64,000 bases of DNA from Chitinophaga varians (GTDB taxonomy: Bacteria > Bacteroidota > Bacteroidia > Chitinophagales > Chitinophagaceae): positions 1,674,001-1,738,000 of the forward strand of contig NZ_JACVFB010000001.1 in assembly GCF_014529945.1 (NCBI RefSeq), in the 5' to 3' direction. Positions 37,409-46,512 of this stretch are shown in pieces. The translations under genes were made by a program, and so were the position numbers. Position 1 is the stretch's first letter. The number at the start of each line of letters is the position of its first letter. The notes below the pieces were generated by a model. The model did not search any database. It saw only the letters and a list, made by a program, of their open reading frames with translations, and was not told the DNA's origin.

Positions 37409-37724
37409 TGTCATGAGGCTGCAGTGGCACGCCGGGGCTTATATCGATTGCATAAAAATAAGGTGTTCACTATAAGCAGGATATAGGGTGGTATGCTTAT
37501 TGGACTTGTTTTAGCAACGTATTGCGTTAACCAATACTTAACAAAATAAACACTTATAATCTATGTTTAATAAAAGATATTTTATATCTTTGCCGTGCAA
37601 AAAAAATGACCCCTGTGAGTTATCACAAACCCGTTTAAAACCGGGTTAGCTATCATAATCATCTCCCTGGAAAAACTCCGTACAACACCTTGAATGGTAT
37701 TGTTCATCATATAAATCTATTATT
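37409..37724. other. Intergenic 316 bp: promoter, short upstream ORF and hairpin
   Basis: An exact TAnnTTTG box (TATCTTTG, 37585-37592) starts a leader of about 125 nt before the gene at 37725. In it, ATG 37606 opens a 10-codon frame (MTPVSYHKPV, stop 37636-37638). The hairpin AACCCG / CGGGTT (about 37628-37647) contains that stop in its loop. No other gene is seen. Confidence 0.45.
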
Positions 37725-38051
37725 ATGAACTTATGGAGCTTGATGGTATTTATTCAACAGACAATGGGAGCGGTAGCGATCAACAGCAACAGTTTACCAT
37801 GCAGGATCATTCAGGAGCAACAGTATAGTGGCCGCCTCTTTGTGCAGATGGAAATAGTGGGGGCGGAGGAGAGCCCTGTATTAACGATATTAGACAATCA
37901 TCACTCACCTGTGCGCATGATTCCTATTGCGCCAAACAGCATATCAGCGGGGCAACTGGTATGTTTGACCGGATTATCAGCCGGAGAATATATTGCCCGT
38001 GTAACCGTGGCCGGAAGGGTCGCAGAGAAAAATATCGAAATAAGACAGTAA
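37725..38051 (+). CDS. Hypothetical protein, beta-sandwich-like
   Basis: I do not recognise this 108-residue protein with certainty. It opens with a short hydrophobic stretch ('MNLWSLMVFIQQTMGAVAIN'), not a clear signal peptide. It then shows alternating strands ending 'LTGLSAGEYIARVTVAGRVAEKNIEIRQ', which recalls the last strands of type A T9SS sorting domains or DUF3244. It could be a small secreted or cytoplasmic Ig-like protein. A leader with a short upstream ORF and a hairpin suggests regulation. Confidence 0.5.
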   Translation: MNLWSLMVFIQQTMGAVAINSNSLPCRIIQEQQYSGRLFVQMEIVGAEESPVLTILDNHHSPVRMIPIAPNSISAGQLVCLTGLSAGEYIARVTVAGRVAEKNIEIRQ

Positions 38052-38083
38052 AGCTGTCTTCATGCTTTCGAGAGTCATATTGT

Positions 38084-38172
38084 ATTTAGGGATTTTTTGA
38101 TTTACGATTTTTGAATTTTGGGAGTTTGATTACCCCGCAATCAAAAAATCGTAAATCAGAAAATCCCTAAAT
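38084..38172. repeat. AT-rich long hairpin, element b
   Basis: The left arm 38084-38114 (ATTTAGGGATTTTTTGATTT...) and right arm 38141-38172 (...AAATCCCTAAAT) pair over 31-32 nt with one mismatch and one indel around a 26-nt loop. It lies between the convergent 37725 and purB genes, 5 nt from the purB stop. The termini are ATTTAGG / CCTAAAT. Confidence 0.85.
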
Positions 38173-38177
38173 CATTT

Positions 38178-39515
38178 TTACCACAGGCCGGTATAGTTAT
38201 GCGGCGTAATGGCTTTCAGTTCCTTTTTCAGTGTGGCACTGATTTTCAGACCATCAATGAATTTATGCATGCTCTTCTGGGTGATATGCTCTCCGCCACG
38301 GGTCAGCTCTTTCAGCGCCTCATAGGGTTGCGGATAGTTTTCACGGCGTAACACCGTCTGAATAGCTTCTGCTACTACTGCCCAGTTGTTTTCCAGATCT
38401 TCTTTCAGCTTAGCCTCGTTGAGGATCAGTTTATCCAGACCTTTCTGAATAGACTTAGTGGCCAGCAGGGTGTGACCGAAAGGCACGCCTACATTACGGA
38501 GCACAGTAGAGTCGGTCAGGTCGCGCTGTAAGCGGGAAATAGGCAGTTTGGCGCTCAGGTGCTCAAATATGGCGTTAGCAATACCCAGGTTACCTTCTGC
38601 ATTTTCAAAGTCGATCGGGTTTACTTTATGCGGCATCGCGGAAGAACCTACTTCATTCTTTTTGATTTTTTGTTTGAAGTAGTCCATGGAGATGTACGTC
38701 CATACGTCACGGCAGAAGTCGATCAGGATATTGTTCACTCGTTTGAGGGCATCAAACTGAGCGGCGATATTATCATAGTGTTCAATCTGGGTGGTATACT
38801 TCATCCTTTGCAGGCCGAGGGTATTGTTCACAAATTTCTCCCCGAATTTCTCCCAGTTGATTTTAGGGAAAGCTACGTTGTGGGCGTTGAAGTTACCGGT
38901 AGCGCCACCAAACTTGGCGGCGAACGGAATTTCACCCAGCAGTTTGATCTGTCCTTCGAGGCGTTCTACAAACACCAGTATTTCCTTGCCGAGGATGGTC
39001 GGAGAGGCCGGTTGACCGTGCGTACGGGCCAGCATCGGCACTTTCATCCAGGATTCACCCAGCTTTCTGAGGGCCAGGATCATATTGGCCAGGGTAGGCA
39101 TGTACACATGTTCTACCGCATCTTTCCACAACAGGGGCGTAGCGGTATTATTCACGTCCTGAGAGGTCAGGCCAAAGTGTACCCATTCCAGTTTGTCTTC
39201 CAGACCGAGGTTTTTCAGCTCATTCTTCAGGAAGTACTCCACTGCTTTCACGTCGTGGTTGGTGATTTTTTCGGTGTCTTTGATCAGCTGTGCGTTCTCG
39301 ATAGTGAACTCCTGGTAGATTTTGCGCAAGGCAGGGACCTTGGCCTTAGGCAGGGTAAACAGCTTCTGTTCAGCCAGCGCAATAAAATATTCCACCTCTA
39401 CCATCACACGGTAACGGATCAACGCAAATTCGGAAAAATAGCCCGCAAGCTCGTCTAATTGCCTGCGATAGCGCCCATCCAGCGGGGAAATGGCAGTTAA
39501 TGGTTGTAGTTGCAT
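38178..39515 (-). CDS. purB: Adenylosuccinate lyase
   Basis: The 445-residue protein is PurB: 'LTAISPLDGRYRRQLDELAGYFSEFALI' at the N terminus, 'HFGLTSQDVNNTATPLLWKDA', 'RTHGQPASPTILGKE' (catalytic His) and the signature 'VGSSAMPHKVNPIDFENAEGN'. It acts twice in purine synthesis, on SAICAR and on adenylosuccinate. The first codons and start overlap the long frame of the divergent mqnA, which is one reason for placing mqnA further in. Confidence 0.96.
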   Translation of the reverse strand: MQLQPLTAISPLDGRYRRQLDELAGYFSEFALIRYRVMVEVEYFIALAEQKLFTLPKAKVPALRKIYQEFTIENAQLIKDTEKITNHDVKAVEYFLKNELKNLGLEDKLEWVHFGLTSQDVNNTATPLLWKDAVEHVYMPTLANMILALRKLGESWMKVPMLARTHGQPASPTILGKEILVFVERLEGQIKLLGEIPFAAKFGGATGNFNAHNVAFPKINWEKFGEKFVNNTLGLQRMKYTTQIEHYDNIAAQFDALKRVNNILIDFCRDVWTYISMDYFKQKIKKNEVGSSAMPHKVNPIDFENAEGNLGIANAIFEHLSAKLPISRLQRDLTDSTVLRNVGVPFGHTLLATKSIQKGLDKLILNEAKLKEDLENNWAVVAEAIQTVLRRENYPQPYEALKELTRGGEHITQKSMHKFIDGLKISATLKKELKAITPHNYTGLW

Positions 39516-39628
39516 AATATATATGTATTCCAGTTTTTACAAAAAAGCCTGCCGGAAAAACAAGTTCTTTTTTACCTCCTGTTTTCAGGGGGAATTCAGG
39601 ATTTGGAACTTGGTATCCGGGATTTAGT

Positions 39629-39636
39629 TACTTTTG
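39629..39636 (+). promoter_or_regulatory. mqnA -7 element
   Basis: TACTTTTG matches TAnnTTTG 21 nt before the proposed TTG start at 39657. It lies inside the longer open frame, so transcription begins downstream of any earlier start. Confidence 0.55.
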
Positions 39637-39656
39637 CAGCTTCAAAATTACTGAAA

Positions 39657-40406
39657 TTGGAACGGAAAGTAAAAGTTGCGGCTGTAAGTTATTTGAATAC
39701 GAAGCCTTTGTTATACGGATTCAGGAATCATCCGGTAATGGAACAGATGGAATTGTCAGTGGATTATCCTGCTAAAATCGCCCAGCAGCTGATAGATGGA
39801 GAGGTAGATGTGGCCCTGGTGCCGGTGGCTATTATCCCAAAACTGAAAGAACATCATATTATAGCGGACTACGGTATTGGTGCAGAAGGCCCGGTGGCCT
39901 CTGTATGCCTGTACAGTGATGTCCCCCTGAACGAGATGAAGCGGATCTATCTGGACTACCAGAGCCGTACCTCCGTGGCCCTGCTTAAAATACTGGTAAA
40001 AGAACACTGGAAGCTGGATGTGGAGCTGGTACCTACCACTGGTGACTATGAAGATAAAATCAAAGGGACCGATGCGGGTCTGGTAATTGGCGACCGTGCC
40101 CTGGCACAACGAAAAGTGTCCCCCTTCATTTTTGACCTCGCGGAACACTGGATGCGCTTTACCAGCCTGCCTTTCCTCTTCGCGGCCTGGATCAGCAACA
40201 AACAACTGCCTGAAGCATTTATCCGTCAGTTCAACGATGCCACCAGCATCGGGATTAAAAATATACCGGCCGTGGTAGCGGAAAATCCGTACGATCTGTA
40301 CGACCTTACTACCTACTATGTGCACAACCTGAGTTATCCCATCACCCCGGCCAAGCGCCAGGGGATGCAGAAATTCCTGACCTACATCAGAGATTTAGGC
40401 ATTTAG
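39657..40406 (+). CDS. mqnA: Chorismate dehydratase MqnA (futalosine menaquinone pathway)
   Basis: The protein has the MqnA/MqnD fold: 'VKVAAVSYLNTKPLLYGF' with the SYLNTxPL motif, 'VDYPAKIAQQLIDGEVDVALVPVAII', 'IYLDYQSRTSVALLKIL' and 'DAGLVIGDRALA'. MqnA dehydrates chorismate to 3-[(1-carboxyvinyl)oxy]benzoate, the first futalosine step. The frame is open from 39510, but no ATG exists. A promoter box at 39629-39636 and the family N terminus point to TTG 39657 (249 residues). It ends with ATT TAG inside a long AT-rich hairpin. Confidence 0.88.
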   Translation: MERKVKVAAVSYLNTKPLLYGFRNHPVMEQMELSVDYPAKIAQQLIDGEVDVALVPVAIIPKLKEHHIIADYGIGAEGPVASVCLYSDVPLNEMKRIYLDYQSRTSVALLKILVKEHWKLDVELVPTTGDYEDKIKGTDAGLVIGDRALAQRKVSPFIFDLAEHWMRFTSLPFLFAAWISNKQLPEAFIRQFNDATSIGIKNIPAVVAENPYDLYDLTTYYVHNLSYPITPAKRQGMQKFLTYIRDLGI

Positions 40407-40503
40407 TTATTTTTTTATTTGGTTATTTAAAATGCAGCGAAGCGCACACAGTACCTTCGCTGCATTTTAAATAATCAAATAGCTAAATAAAAAAATAGCT
40501 AAA
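40400..40503. repeat. AT-rich long hairpin, element c (also mqnA terminator)
   Basis: CATTTAG (40400-40406) includes the mqnA stop and begins a 42-nt left arm. The right arm (40454-40503) pairs with it apart from an 8-nt AGCTATTT insertion. The GC-richer tip AATGCAGCGAAG / CTTCGCTGCATT with T-runs should act as a terminator. The right terminus is CTAAAT. Confidence 0.85.
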
Positions 40504-40532
40504 TTCATAGTTCAACAAATGCTCCCGCGGTC

Positions 40533-41192
40533 ATGAGAATCGGTATCCTCGGTAGTGGTCCTGTTGGACTGACGCTTGGCAAAGGCCTTATTCAAACTGG
40601 CCACCATATTACGATTGGTACCCGTAACCCGGCCAGGGAGGGGTTGCAGCAATGGATTAAACAACAAGGGCAACAAGCTGCCGCCGGCACCTTCCGCCAG
40701 GCATCCGAGTTCGGAGAGCTGATCATCATCTGCACCAGCTGGGTAGGTACTAAAAAAGCCATAGAAGCCGCCGGTATCTGGAACTTCAAAGGGAAAACAG
40801 TGGTGGATGTCACTAACCCCGTTGATGATAAAGGACCAGATGAAAAAGGACGACTTAACCTGCTTATCGGACACACCAACTCCGCCGGTGAACAGATCCA
40901 GGCCTGGCTACCCCCCGATGCCAAAGTCGTCAAAGCCCTCAGTTGCATTGGATACAAACATATGCTCTCCCCGAATTTTGAGGAAGGTTCCCCCACCATG
41001 TTTATCGCCGGCAATAACCCCGAAGCCAAACAAACAGTCGTTGACCTGCTCAATGAGTTCGGCTGGAACGATGTTGCGGATATGGGCAGCATAGAAATGA
41101 GCCGCAGCATAGAACCACTGGCCGTTTTGTGGACTGCCTATGGTTATCTGAATAACAGCAGCGGGCATGCATTTAAGTTGCTGAAGAAATAA
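40533..41192 (+). CDS. NADPH-dependent F420 reductase-like oxidoreductase
   Basis: The 219-residue protein has a Rossmann N terminus 'MRIGILGSGPVGLTLGKGLIQTGHHITIGTRNP' and 'ELIIICTSWVGTKKAIEAAG', 'KTVVDVTNPV', then 'KVVKALSCIGYKHM' and a C-terminal 'GSIEMSRSIEPLAVLWTAYG'. This is the F420_oxidored / NADP_oxidored family, often without real F420 use in Bacteroidota. The substrate is unknown. Confidence 0.86.
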   Translation: MRIGILGSGPVGLTLGKGLIQTGHHITIGTRNPAREGLQQWIKQQGQQAAAGTFRQASEFGELIIICTSWVGTKKAIEAAGIWNFKGKTVVDVTNPVDDKGPDEKGRLNLLIGHTNSAGEQIQAWLPPDAKVVKALSCIGYKHMLSPNFEEGSPTMFIAGNNPEAKQTVVDLLNEFGWNDVADMGSIEMSRSIEPLAVLWTAYGYLNNSSGHAFKLLKK

Positions 41193-41214
41193 TGTGTACA
41201 TCAAACTATAAAAT

Positions 41215-41249
41215 AAAAGCGGGTAGCACAGTATGCTACCCGCTTTTTA
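41215..41249. terminator. Bidirectional terminator
   Basis: The stem AGCGGGTAGCA / TGCTACCCGCT (11 bp, 5-nt loop) is flanked by A- and T-runs, between the converging 40533 and 41271 genes. Confidence 0.9.
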
Positions 41250-41270
41250 TGTTGATGAAGACCATCTGTT

Positions 41271-42920
41271 TTACTTGTTATCAGTAGCGTCTTTTCTTTT
41301 AATGTTGATGTAAAAGCCTTTGTCGACCTCAAACTTATTCGGGTCAGGGAGACTGATACTGGCGGTACGCCAGGTGGTAGCAGGATAGATCAGTTTAAAC
41401 CCGTTTTCATTCAGCTTCACGCGCACGGGCATATTAAAATCTTTTATGCAGTTGGTCCAGCGGTATTGTACCTGCTGGCCAATGATACGATACTCCAGCG
41501 TCGGAATAATAGTGTCCCGCAGATACTGGTCGAACACACGGCTAAGGTCTATCCCGGCAGCATTGCTCATATACCGTTCTATGTCCTGTGTAGTCACCGT
41601 CTGATGATAGAAGGTTTTGTTCATGCCTCTCAGCATCTGGCGGAAAGCCTCATCGTTGTTCATGATCAGCCGGATATTGTTGATCATGTTGGCGCCCTTG
41701 TAGTACATATCGCCGCTGCCTTCTGTATTTACGCCATAAGGCCCGATGATGGGAACATCATTTTTGATATTATGACGGATGCCTGCCACATACTCTTCCC
41801 CAGCCTTCAGTCCGTACTGGCATTGGGTGAACAGTGTCTCAGAATAATTGGTGAATGATTCATGGATCCACATGTCAGCAATGTCTTTGCTGGTGATGCT
41901 GTTACCAAACCATTCGTGGCCACTTTCATGGATAACGAGGAAGTCCCACTTGAGGCCCCAGCCGGTACCGGAAAGGTCCCGGCCCTTATAACCCATCTGG
42001 AATTTATTACCGTATGCCACGGCGCTCTGGTGTTCCATTCCAAGGTAGGGAGATTCCACCAGTTTGTAGGAATCTTTATAGAACGGATATTTGCCAAACC
42101 AGTACTCAAAACATTTGAGCATAGGCTTTACTACTTTGAAATGTTCGGTGGCCTTGTCAACATTATAATCCAGCACCCAATAACTTAAGTCCAGCTTACC
42201 ACCTTCTCCGGAATAGCTGTCTTTTATTTCGGCATAGTGGCCCACATTAATGGCCACATCATAGTTGTTGATCGGATTGCTGACATACCAGGTATAGGTA
42301 GCGGTGCCGTCAGGGTTGTCTGTCTTTTTCTTTAACCGTCCGTTGGACACATCGGTCATTTCAGCAGGCACGGTTACGTTAATCGTCATGTTTTCCGGTT
42401 CATCGCTTTGATGATCTTTGTTGGGCCACCATGCGCTGGCGCCAAAGCCTTGTACGGCAGTAGCTACCCATGGACGTTGCTGTTCATCACGGGCCCATAC
42501 CACGCCGCCGTCCCAGGGGGCGTTTTTTGCTTTGTGAGGCTTGCCGTTATAAAATACGGTGATGCGTTTGGTTTTATCTTTTGCCTGAGGAGCTTTTATT
42601 TTTACAAACCACGCATTGCCATCGCGGGTAAAAGACAGCGATTGTTTATCCTGTAATATGCTGTCGATGACCATAGGCTCCTGCAGATCTATCTGCATTA
42701 CGGAGTCGGGTTTCAATACTTTATAGGTGATGGTGTTAAATCCGCTGAAGGTGCTGTCTTCCAGGTGTACCTGTACATGGAGGTCATAGGAGGTAACGTC
42801 CCACCAGGACCTTTCCCTGGTAATGGAACCCCGTAGCGTATCTGCTTTGGTGAAGTGTTGCTGGGCGCTGACCGTACCGGCTGTCAGCAGGGCCATACAA
42901 AACATGGTGATGCCACGCAT
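41271..42920 (-). CDS. M1 family metallopeptidase, exported
   Basis: The 549-residue protein has a Sec signal ('MRGITMFCMALLTAGTVSAQQ'). The M1 N-terminal domain includes 'VTSYDLHVQVHLEDSTFSGFNTITYKV', the substrate loop appears as 'YLGMEHQSAVAYG' (GMEH in place of GAMEN), and the zinc site is 'VIHESGHEWFGNSITSKDIADMWIHESFTNYSE' (HExxH and Glu). It lacks the large C-terminal helical domain of ERAP-type members, as is usual for the shorter bacterial forms. It probably trims peptides in the periplasm. Confidence 0.92.
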   Translation of the reverse strand: MRGITMFCMALLTAGTVSAQQHFTKADTLRGSITRERSWWDVTSYDLHVQVHLEDSTFSGFNTITYKVLKPDSVMQIDLQEPMVIDSILQDKQSLSFTRDGNAWFVKIKAPQAKDKTKRITVFYNGKPHKAKNAPWDGGVVWARDEQQRPWVATAVQGFGASAWWPNKDHQSDEPENMTINVTVPAEMTDVSNGRLKKKTDNPDGTATYTWYVSNPINNYDVAINVGHYAEIKDSYSGEGGKLDLSYWVLDYNVDKATEHFKVVKPMLKCFEYWFGKYPFYKDSYKLVESPYLGMEHQSAVAYGNKFQMGYKGRDLSGTGWGLKWDFLVIHESGHEWFGNSITSKDIADMWIHESFTNYSETLFTQCQYGLKAGEEYVAGIRHNIKNDVPIIGPYGVNTEGSGDMYYKGANMINNIRLIMNNDEAFRQMLRGMNKTFYHQTVTTQDIERYMSNAAGIDLSRVFDQYLRDTIIPTLEYRIIGQQVQYRWTNCIKDFNMPVRVKLNENGFKLIYPATTWRTASISLPDPNKFEVDKGFYINIKRKDATDNK

Positions 42921-42965
42921 AATTAATGATATATTTTATACGGAAAGATATTAATTTACCGGCAA

Positions 42966-44609
42966 ATGAAAAGTAGTTATTGTCAGGTGGTTATATCCGT
43001 TCTTTGCCTGGGGGGATTGTGCAGTTTGTTGCTGAGTTCCTGTGGCGGTACGGAGAACCACGATCAGCAGGTATTCCGGTATAATCAGACAGAAGGGATC
43101 AGCAGCCTGGACCCGGCCTTTGCCAAAAGCCAGGCGGTCATCTGGGCGGTAAGCCAGTTGTATAACACACTGGTGGCGCCGGACACCAATCTGACCATTG
43201 GCCCCTCCCTGGCCAAACAGTGGCAGGTGTCCAACGACCACCGCACCTATACCTTCGACCTGCGCACGGATGTATATTTTCATGACAATGATATTTTCCC
43301 CGGTGGAAAAGGACGGCGTATGACCGCGCAGGACGTGGTCTACAGCCTGCAGCGTATTGTAGACCCGGCCACCGCCTCTCCGGGAGCCTGGATATTCAAC
43401 GGCCGCGTGGTAGCCGACAGCGGTTTTAAAGCACTCAATGACTCCACCTTTCAGCTGACGTTGGTAAGACCTTTCCATCCCATTCTGGGTATTCTGAGCA
43501 TGCAGTATTGCTCAATAGTACCACATGAAGCGGTGGAGAAATACGGCAAAGACTTCCGGAGCCATCCCTGCGGAACAGGTCCGTTTAAATTTTTCTTCTG
43601 GGACGAAGGACAGGGGCTGGTCTTTCACCGCAACCCGAACTACTTTGAGCGCGATGCTCATGGGAAGCCATTGCCTTACCTCGATGCAGTCCAAATCAGT
43701 TTCCTTGATAGCAAAGCATCTGAGTTTCTGTTGTTTCGCCAGGGACAGCTGGACTTTATTAATGATATCGATGCTTCCTTTAAAGATGAGATTCTCAGCA
43801 AACAAGGGAAGCTGAAGGAGGAGTGGAGAGATAAAATGGTGCTCGATAAAAAGCCTTTCCTCAATACAGAGTACCTGGGTTTTCTGGTAGACAGCAACAA
43901 TGCGCTGGTGAAAAATGCACCTACCCGGATCAGGAAAATACGACAAGCGATCAACTACGGTTTTGACCGTACGAAAATGATCACCTACCTGCGCAACGGA
44001 AAGGGAACACCTGCATCATCCGGATTTGTGCCGGCCGGGCTTCCGTCTTTTGATACGGCTAAAGTGAAGGGATACAGCTATGACCCGGGCAAGGCCCGGC
44101 AGTTGCTCGCTGAAGCCGGGTTTCCCGGAGGGAAGGGGTTGCCTGTTATTAAGCTGCTGTCTATTCCCATCTATGCAGACATGGCTGACTATGTAGCCAA
44201 CCAGTTGCAGGAAATCGGCATCAGGATACAGGTAGAAGTGATACAGAAAAGCCTGCTGCTGGAGCAGACCGCCAAATCACAGGCCCTCTTTTTCCGCGGC
44301 AGCTGGATTGCAGACTACCCGGATGCAGAGAGTTATCTGGCCATGTTCTACAGCCGTAACCCTGCGCCACCCAATTATACGCGTTATGCGAACGCGGCCT
44401 TCGACAAATTATATGAACAGGCATTGGAGGAAAACAACGACAGCCTCCGTTACGCGCTCTATCAGCAAATGGACCGCCAGATCATTGCTGATGCGCCGGT
44501 GGTGCCGCTCTTTTACGATCAGGTGGTGCGGCTGGTGCAGCCCCATGTGTCCGGTTTATATAATAATGGAATGAACCTGTTGGAACTCAGGTTCGTTCGC
44601 AAGAAATAG
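42966..44609 (+). CDS. ABC transporter substrate-binding lipoprotein (OppA/DppA type)
   Basis: This 547-residue lipoprotein ('LCLGGLCSLLLSSCGGTENHD') is an SBP_bac_5 member: 'GISSLDPAFAKSQAVIWAVSQLYNTLVAPDTNLTIGPSLAKQWQVSNDHRTYTFDLRTDVYFHD', 'LTAQDVVYSLQRI'-like motif as 'MTAQDVVYSLQRIVDP', and 'CGTGPFKFFFWDEGQGL'. It should bind oligopeptides or similar ligands at the outer face of the inner membrane. No permease or ATPase genes are adjacent. It may deliver to a distant Opp system. Confidence 0.9.
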   Translation: MKSSYCQVVISVLCLGGLCSLLLSSCGGTENHDQQVFRYNQTEGISSLDPAFAKSQAVIWAVSQLYNTLVAPDTNLTIGPSLAKQWQVSNDHRTYTFDLRTDVYFHDNDIFPGGKGRRMTAQDVVYSLQRIVDPATASPGAWIFNGRVVADSGFKALNDSTFQLTLVRPFHPILGILSMQYCSIVPHEAVEKYGKDFRSHPCGTGPFKFFFWDEGQGLVFHRNPNYFERDAHGKPLPYLDAVQISFLDSKASEFLLFRQGQLDFINDIDASFKDEILSKQGKLKEEWRDKMVLDKKPFLNTEYLGFLVDSNNALVKNAPTRIRKIRQAINYGFDRTKMITYLRNGKGTPASSGFVPAGLPSFDTAKVKGYSYDPGKARQLLAEAGFPGGKGLPVIKLLSIPIYADMADYVANQLQEIGIRIQVEVIQKSLLLEQTAKSQALFFRGSWIADYPDAESYLAMFYSRNPAPPNYTRYANAAFDKLYEQALEENNDSLRYALYQQMDRQIIADAPVVPLFYDQVVRLVQPHVSGLYNNGMNLLELRFVRKK

Positions 44610-44672
44610 TTTTTTAACATTTCATTAGCTATCGGAATTTGTAAAATCGCGTGAAAGCCCGGTATTTAAGCA

Positions 44673-44680
44673 TACCTTTG
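44673..44680 (+). promoter_or_regulatory. Desaturase -7 element
   Basis: TACCTTTG is an exact TAnnTTTG box 31 nt before the start codon at 44712. Confidence 0.55.
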
Positions 44681-44711
44681 GTGATTATTTGTCAAATTTT
44701 AAAGTATTCTA

Positions 44712-45485
44712 ATGACGGCGATCCTGATATTCTTCTGTGTGCACTGGTTCTTGTCACTGTTCTTCCACACGTTTTATCTGCACCGTTATGCATCTCATCA
44801 GATGTATACCACCAATAAATTCTGGGAACGTTTCTTTTATTTCTGTACCTGGTTTTTCCAGGGGTCTTCCTACCTCATCCCGCGCGCTTATGGGGTGATG
44901 CACCGGATGCACCACGAATTCAGCGATACTGAACACGATCCGCATTCTCCGCATTTCTTTAAGGACGTGTGGACGATGATGGTGCAGACCCGTAAGATCT
45001 ACAATGGCTTTGTGACCCGCACCAGCACCGTGGACTCTAAATTTTTAGAAGAACCACTTCCGGAATGGGAAGCAATGGATAAATTTGGTGACAGCAACAT
45101 CACCCGCTTCGCCTGGATGGCTATCTACGTAGCTTTCTACGTAGCGTTTGTTCCGGCTGGCATGTGGTATCTGTACCTGTTGCTGCCGATCCACTTCCTG
45201 ATGGGCCCTGTACAAGGTGCTATCGTTAACTGGTGTGGTCATAAGTATGGTTACAGCAACTTTGACAATGGTGACAAATCCAAAAACACTTCTCCCTGGG
45301 GTATCATCCTGCTGGGCGAACTGTTCCAGAACAATCACCACAAATTCAAAGACAGCCCTAACTTCGCCAAAAAATGGTATGAGCTGGATCCCAGCTATCA
45401 GGTGATGAAAGTGCTGAACGTAATAGGTATCATTAAACTGAAACCTGCCATGGTAACGCAGGCCCGTATGAAAAAAGCGGCCTAA
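44712..45485 (+). CDS. Membrane fatty acid (acyl-CoA) desaturase
   Basis: The 257-residue protein has the three histidine boxes of integral di-iron desaturases: 'HTFYLHRYASH', 'HRMHHEFSDTEHDPHSPH' and 'NNHHKF', plus 'WCGHKYGYSNF'. Hydrophobic segments lie at the N terminus and around 'FAWMAIYVAFYVAFVPAGMWYLYLLLPIHFLMGP'. It introduces a double bond into membrane acyl chains. It is transcribed alone with its own promoter and terminator. Confidence 0.92.
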   Translation: MTAILIFFCVHWFLSLFFHTFYLHRYASHQMYTTNKFWERFFYFCTWFFQGSSYLIPRAYGVMHRMHHEFSDTEHDPHSPHFFKDVWTMMVQTRKIYNGFVTRTSTVDSKFLEEPLPEWEAMDKFGDSNITRFAWMAIYVAFYVAFVPAGMWYLYLLLPIHFLMGPVQGAIVNWCGHKYGYSNFDNGDKSKNTSPWGIILLGELFQNNHHKFKDSPNFAKKWYELDPSYQVMKVLNVIGIIKLKPAMVTQARMKKAA

Positions 45486-45516
45486 TCAACACCGTACAAT
45501 CAATCTGTTACAATAG

Positions 45517-45553
45517 AAAAATGTCTCACCGTCATGGTGGGACATTTTTTTTT
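45517..45553 (+). terminator. Desaturase terminator
   Basis: AAAATGTCTCACC / GGTGGGACATTTT pair (one G-T wobble) with a 5-nt loop, followed by a long T-run. Confidence 0.85.
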
Positions 45554-45624
45554 ATCCCTCAGGGAAGGACGGGAAAAGGAATAAAATTGTAATTTGGCGC
45601 GTCAACTTTACCCTGATCCCCATC

Positions 45625-46512
45625 ATGAAGTACATCAAATTACTCCGGCCTGCTCACTGGGCAAAGAATGCCTTCTTGTTTATCCCGCTGTTTTTCGCCG
45701 GAGAAATCTTTAATGTCGCCAAAGTACTGGACCTCTTGCTGGCTTTTATCGCTTTTAGTATCACGGCCAGCAGTATTTACATCATCAATGACTATCAGGA
45801 TATTGAAGCTGACCGGAAACATCCTGTGAAATGTAAGCGGCCGCTGGCTTCCGGAGAGATATCCAGGCCTGTGGGACTGGCCTTGTTTCTGCTGTGTATC
45901 GCTATTGGTGGTGGTTTGGCCTGGCTGGTCAGCCCCAAGTTCGCCTTTGTAGTGGGTATTTATTTTGTGATGAACCTGTTTTACAGTTTTGGACTGAAAC
46001 ATATCTCCATTCTGGACATCATCATTCTGGCCATCGGTTTTGTGTTGAGGGTGAAAGCCGGTGGTATCGCCGGTGGTATTGCCATCTCTGAATGGCTGAT
46101 GGTGATGATTTTCCTGTTGGCACTGTTCATGGCGATCGCCAAACGCCGCGATGATGTACTGATCCGGCTCCACTCGGGACAGGAAATGCGCAAGGCCGCC
46201 AAGGGCTATAATCCCGACTTCCTCAATGTAATGCTGTCGCTGGTTTCCGCAGTGATCATCGTCTGTTACCTGATGTATACCATGGCGCCTGAAACACAGG
46301 TGCGGTTCCATACTTATCGCCTTTATTATACAACGCTTTTTGTAATTGGCGGATTATTACGATATTTGCAAATAACCTACGTGGAGAACAACACTGGTTC
46401 TCCCACCAAGATCCTATATAAAGACCGTTTTATTCAATTAACCATACTCCTGTGGGTGCTGAGTTTTTATGTGCTGATTTATTGGCCCACTAATAAAGTT
46501 TTTTTTGAATAA
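45625..46512 (+). CDS. UbiA-type decaprenyl-phosphate phosphoribosyltransferase-like protein
   Basis: The 295-residue protein has about nine hydrophobic segments. Its Asp-rich motif 'IINDYQDIEADRKHPVKCKRPLASGEI' closely resembles mycobacterial Rv3806c (DPPR synthase), including the KRPxAxG stretch that separates this branch from quinone prenyltransferases. It should move 5-phosphoribose from PRPP to a polyprenyl phosphate at the inner membrane. Its stop overlaps the start of the DprE1-like gene (TAATG), and DprE2-like and phosphatase genes follow, which supports this function over quinone synthesis. Confidence 0.87.
   Translation: MKYIKLLRPAHWAKNAFLFIPLFFAGEIFNVAKVLDLLLAFIAFSITASSIYIINDYQDIEADRKHPVKCKRPLASGEISRPVGLALFLLCIAIGGGLAWLVSPKFAFVVGIYFVMNLFYSFGLKHISILDIIILAIGFVLRVKAGGIAGGIAISEWLMVMIFLLALFMAIAKRRDDVLIRLHSGQEMRKAAKGYNPDFLNVMLSLVSAVIIVCYLMYTMAPETQVRFHTYRLYYTTLFVIGGLLRYLQITYVENNTGSPTKILYKDRFIQLTILLWVLSFYVLIYWPTNKVFFE

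Noticed and set aside
39510..39656. Longer mqnA frame starting at 39510
   Set aside because: It uses TTG, overlaps the purB start, lacks similarity to MqnA over its first 49 residues and lies partly upstream of the -7 box at 39629.
45625..46512. UbiA-family gene considered as a menaquinone or haem prenyltransferase
   Set aside because: The NDYQDIEADRKHPVKCKRP motif and the DprE1/DprE2 neighbours fit the DPPR synthase branch better.
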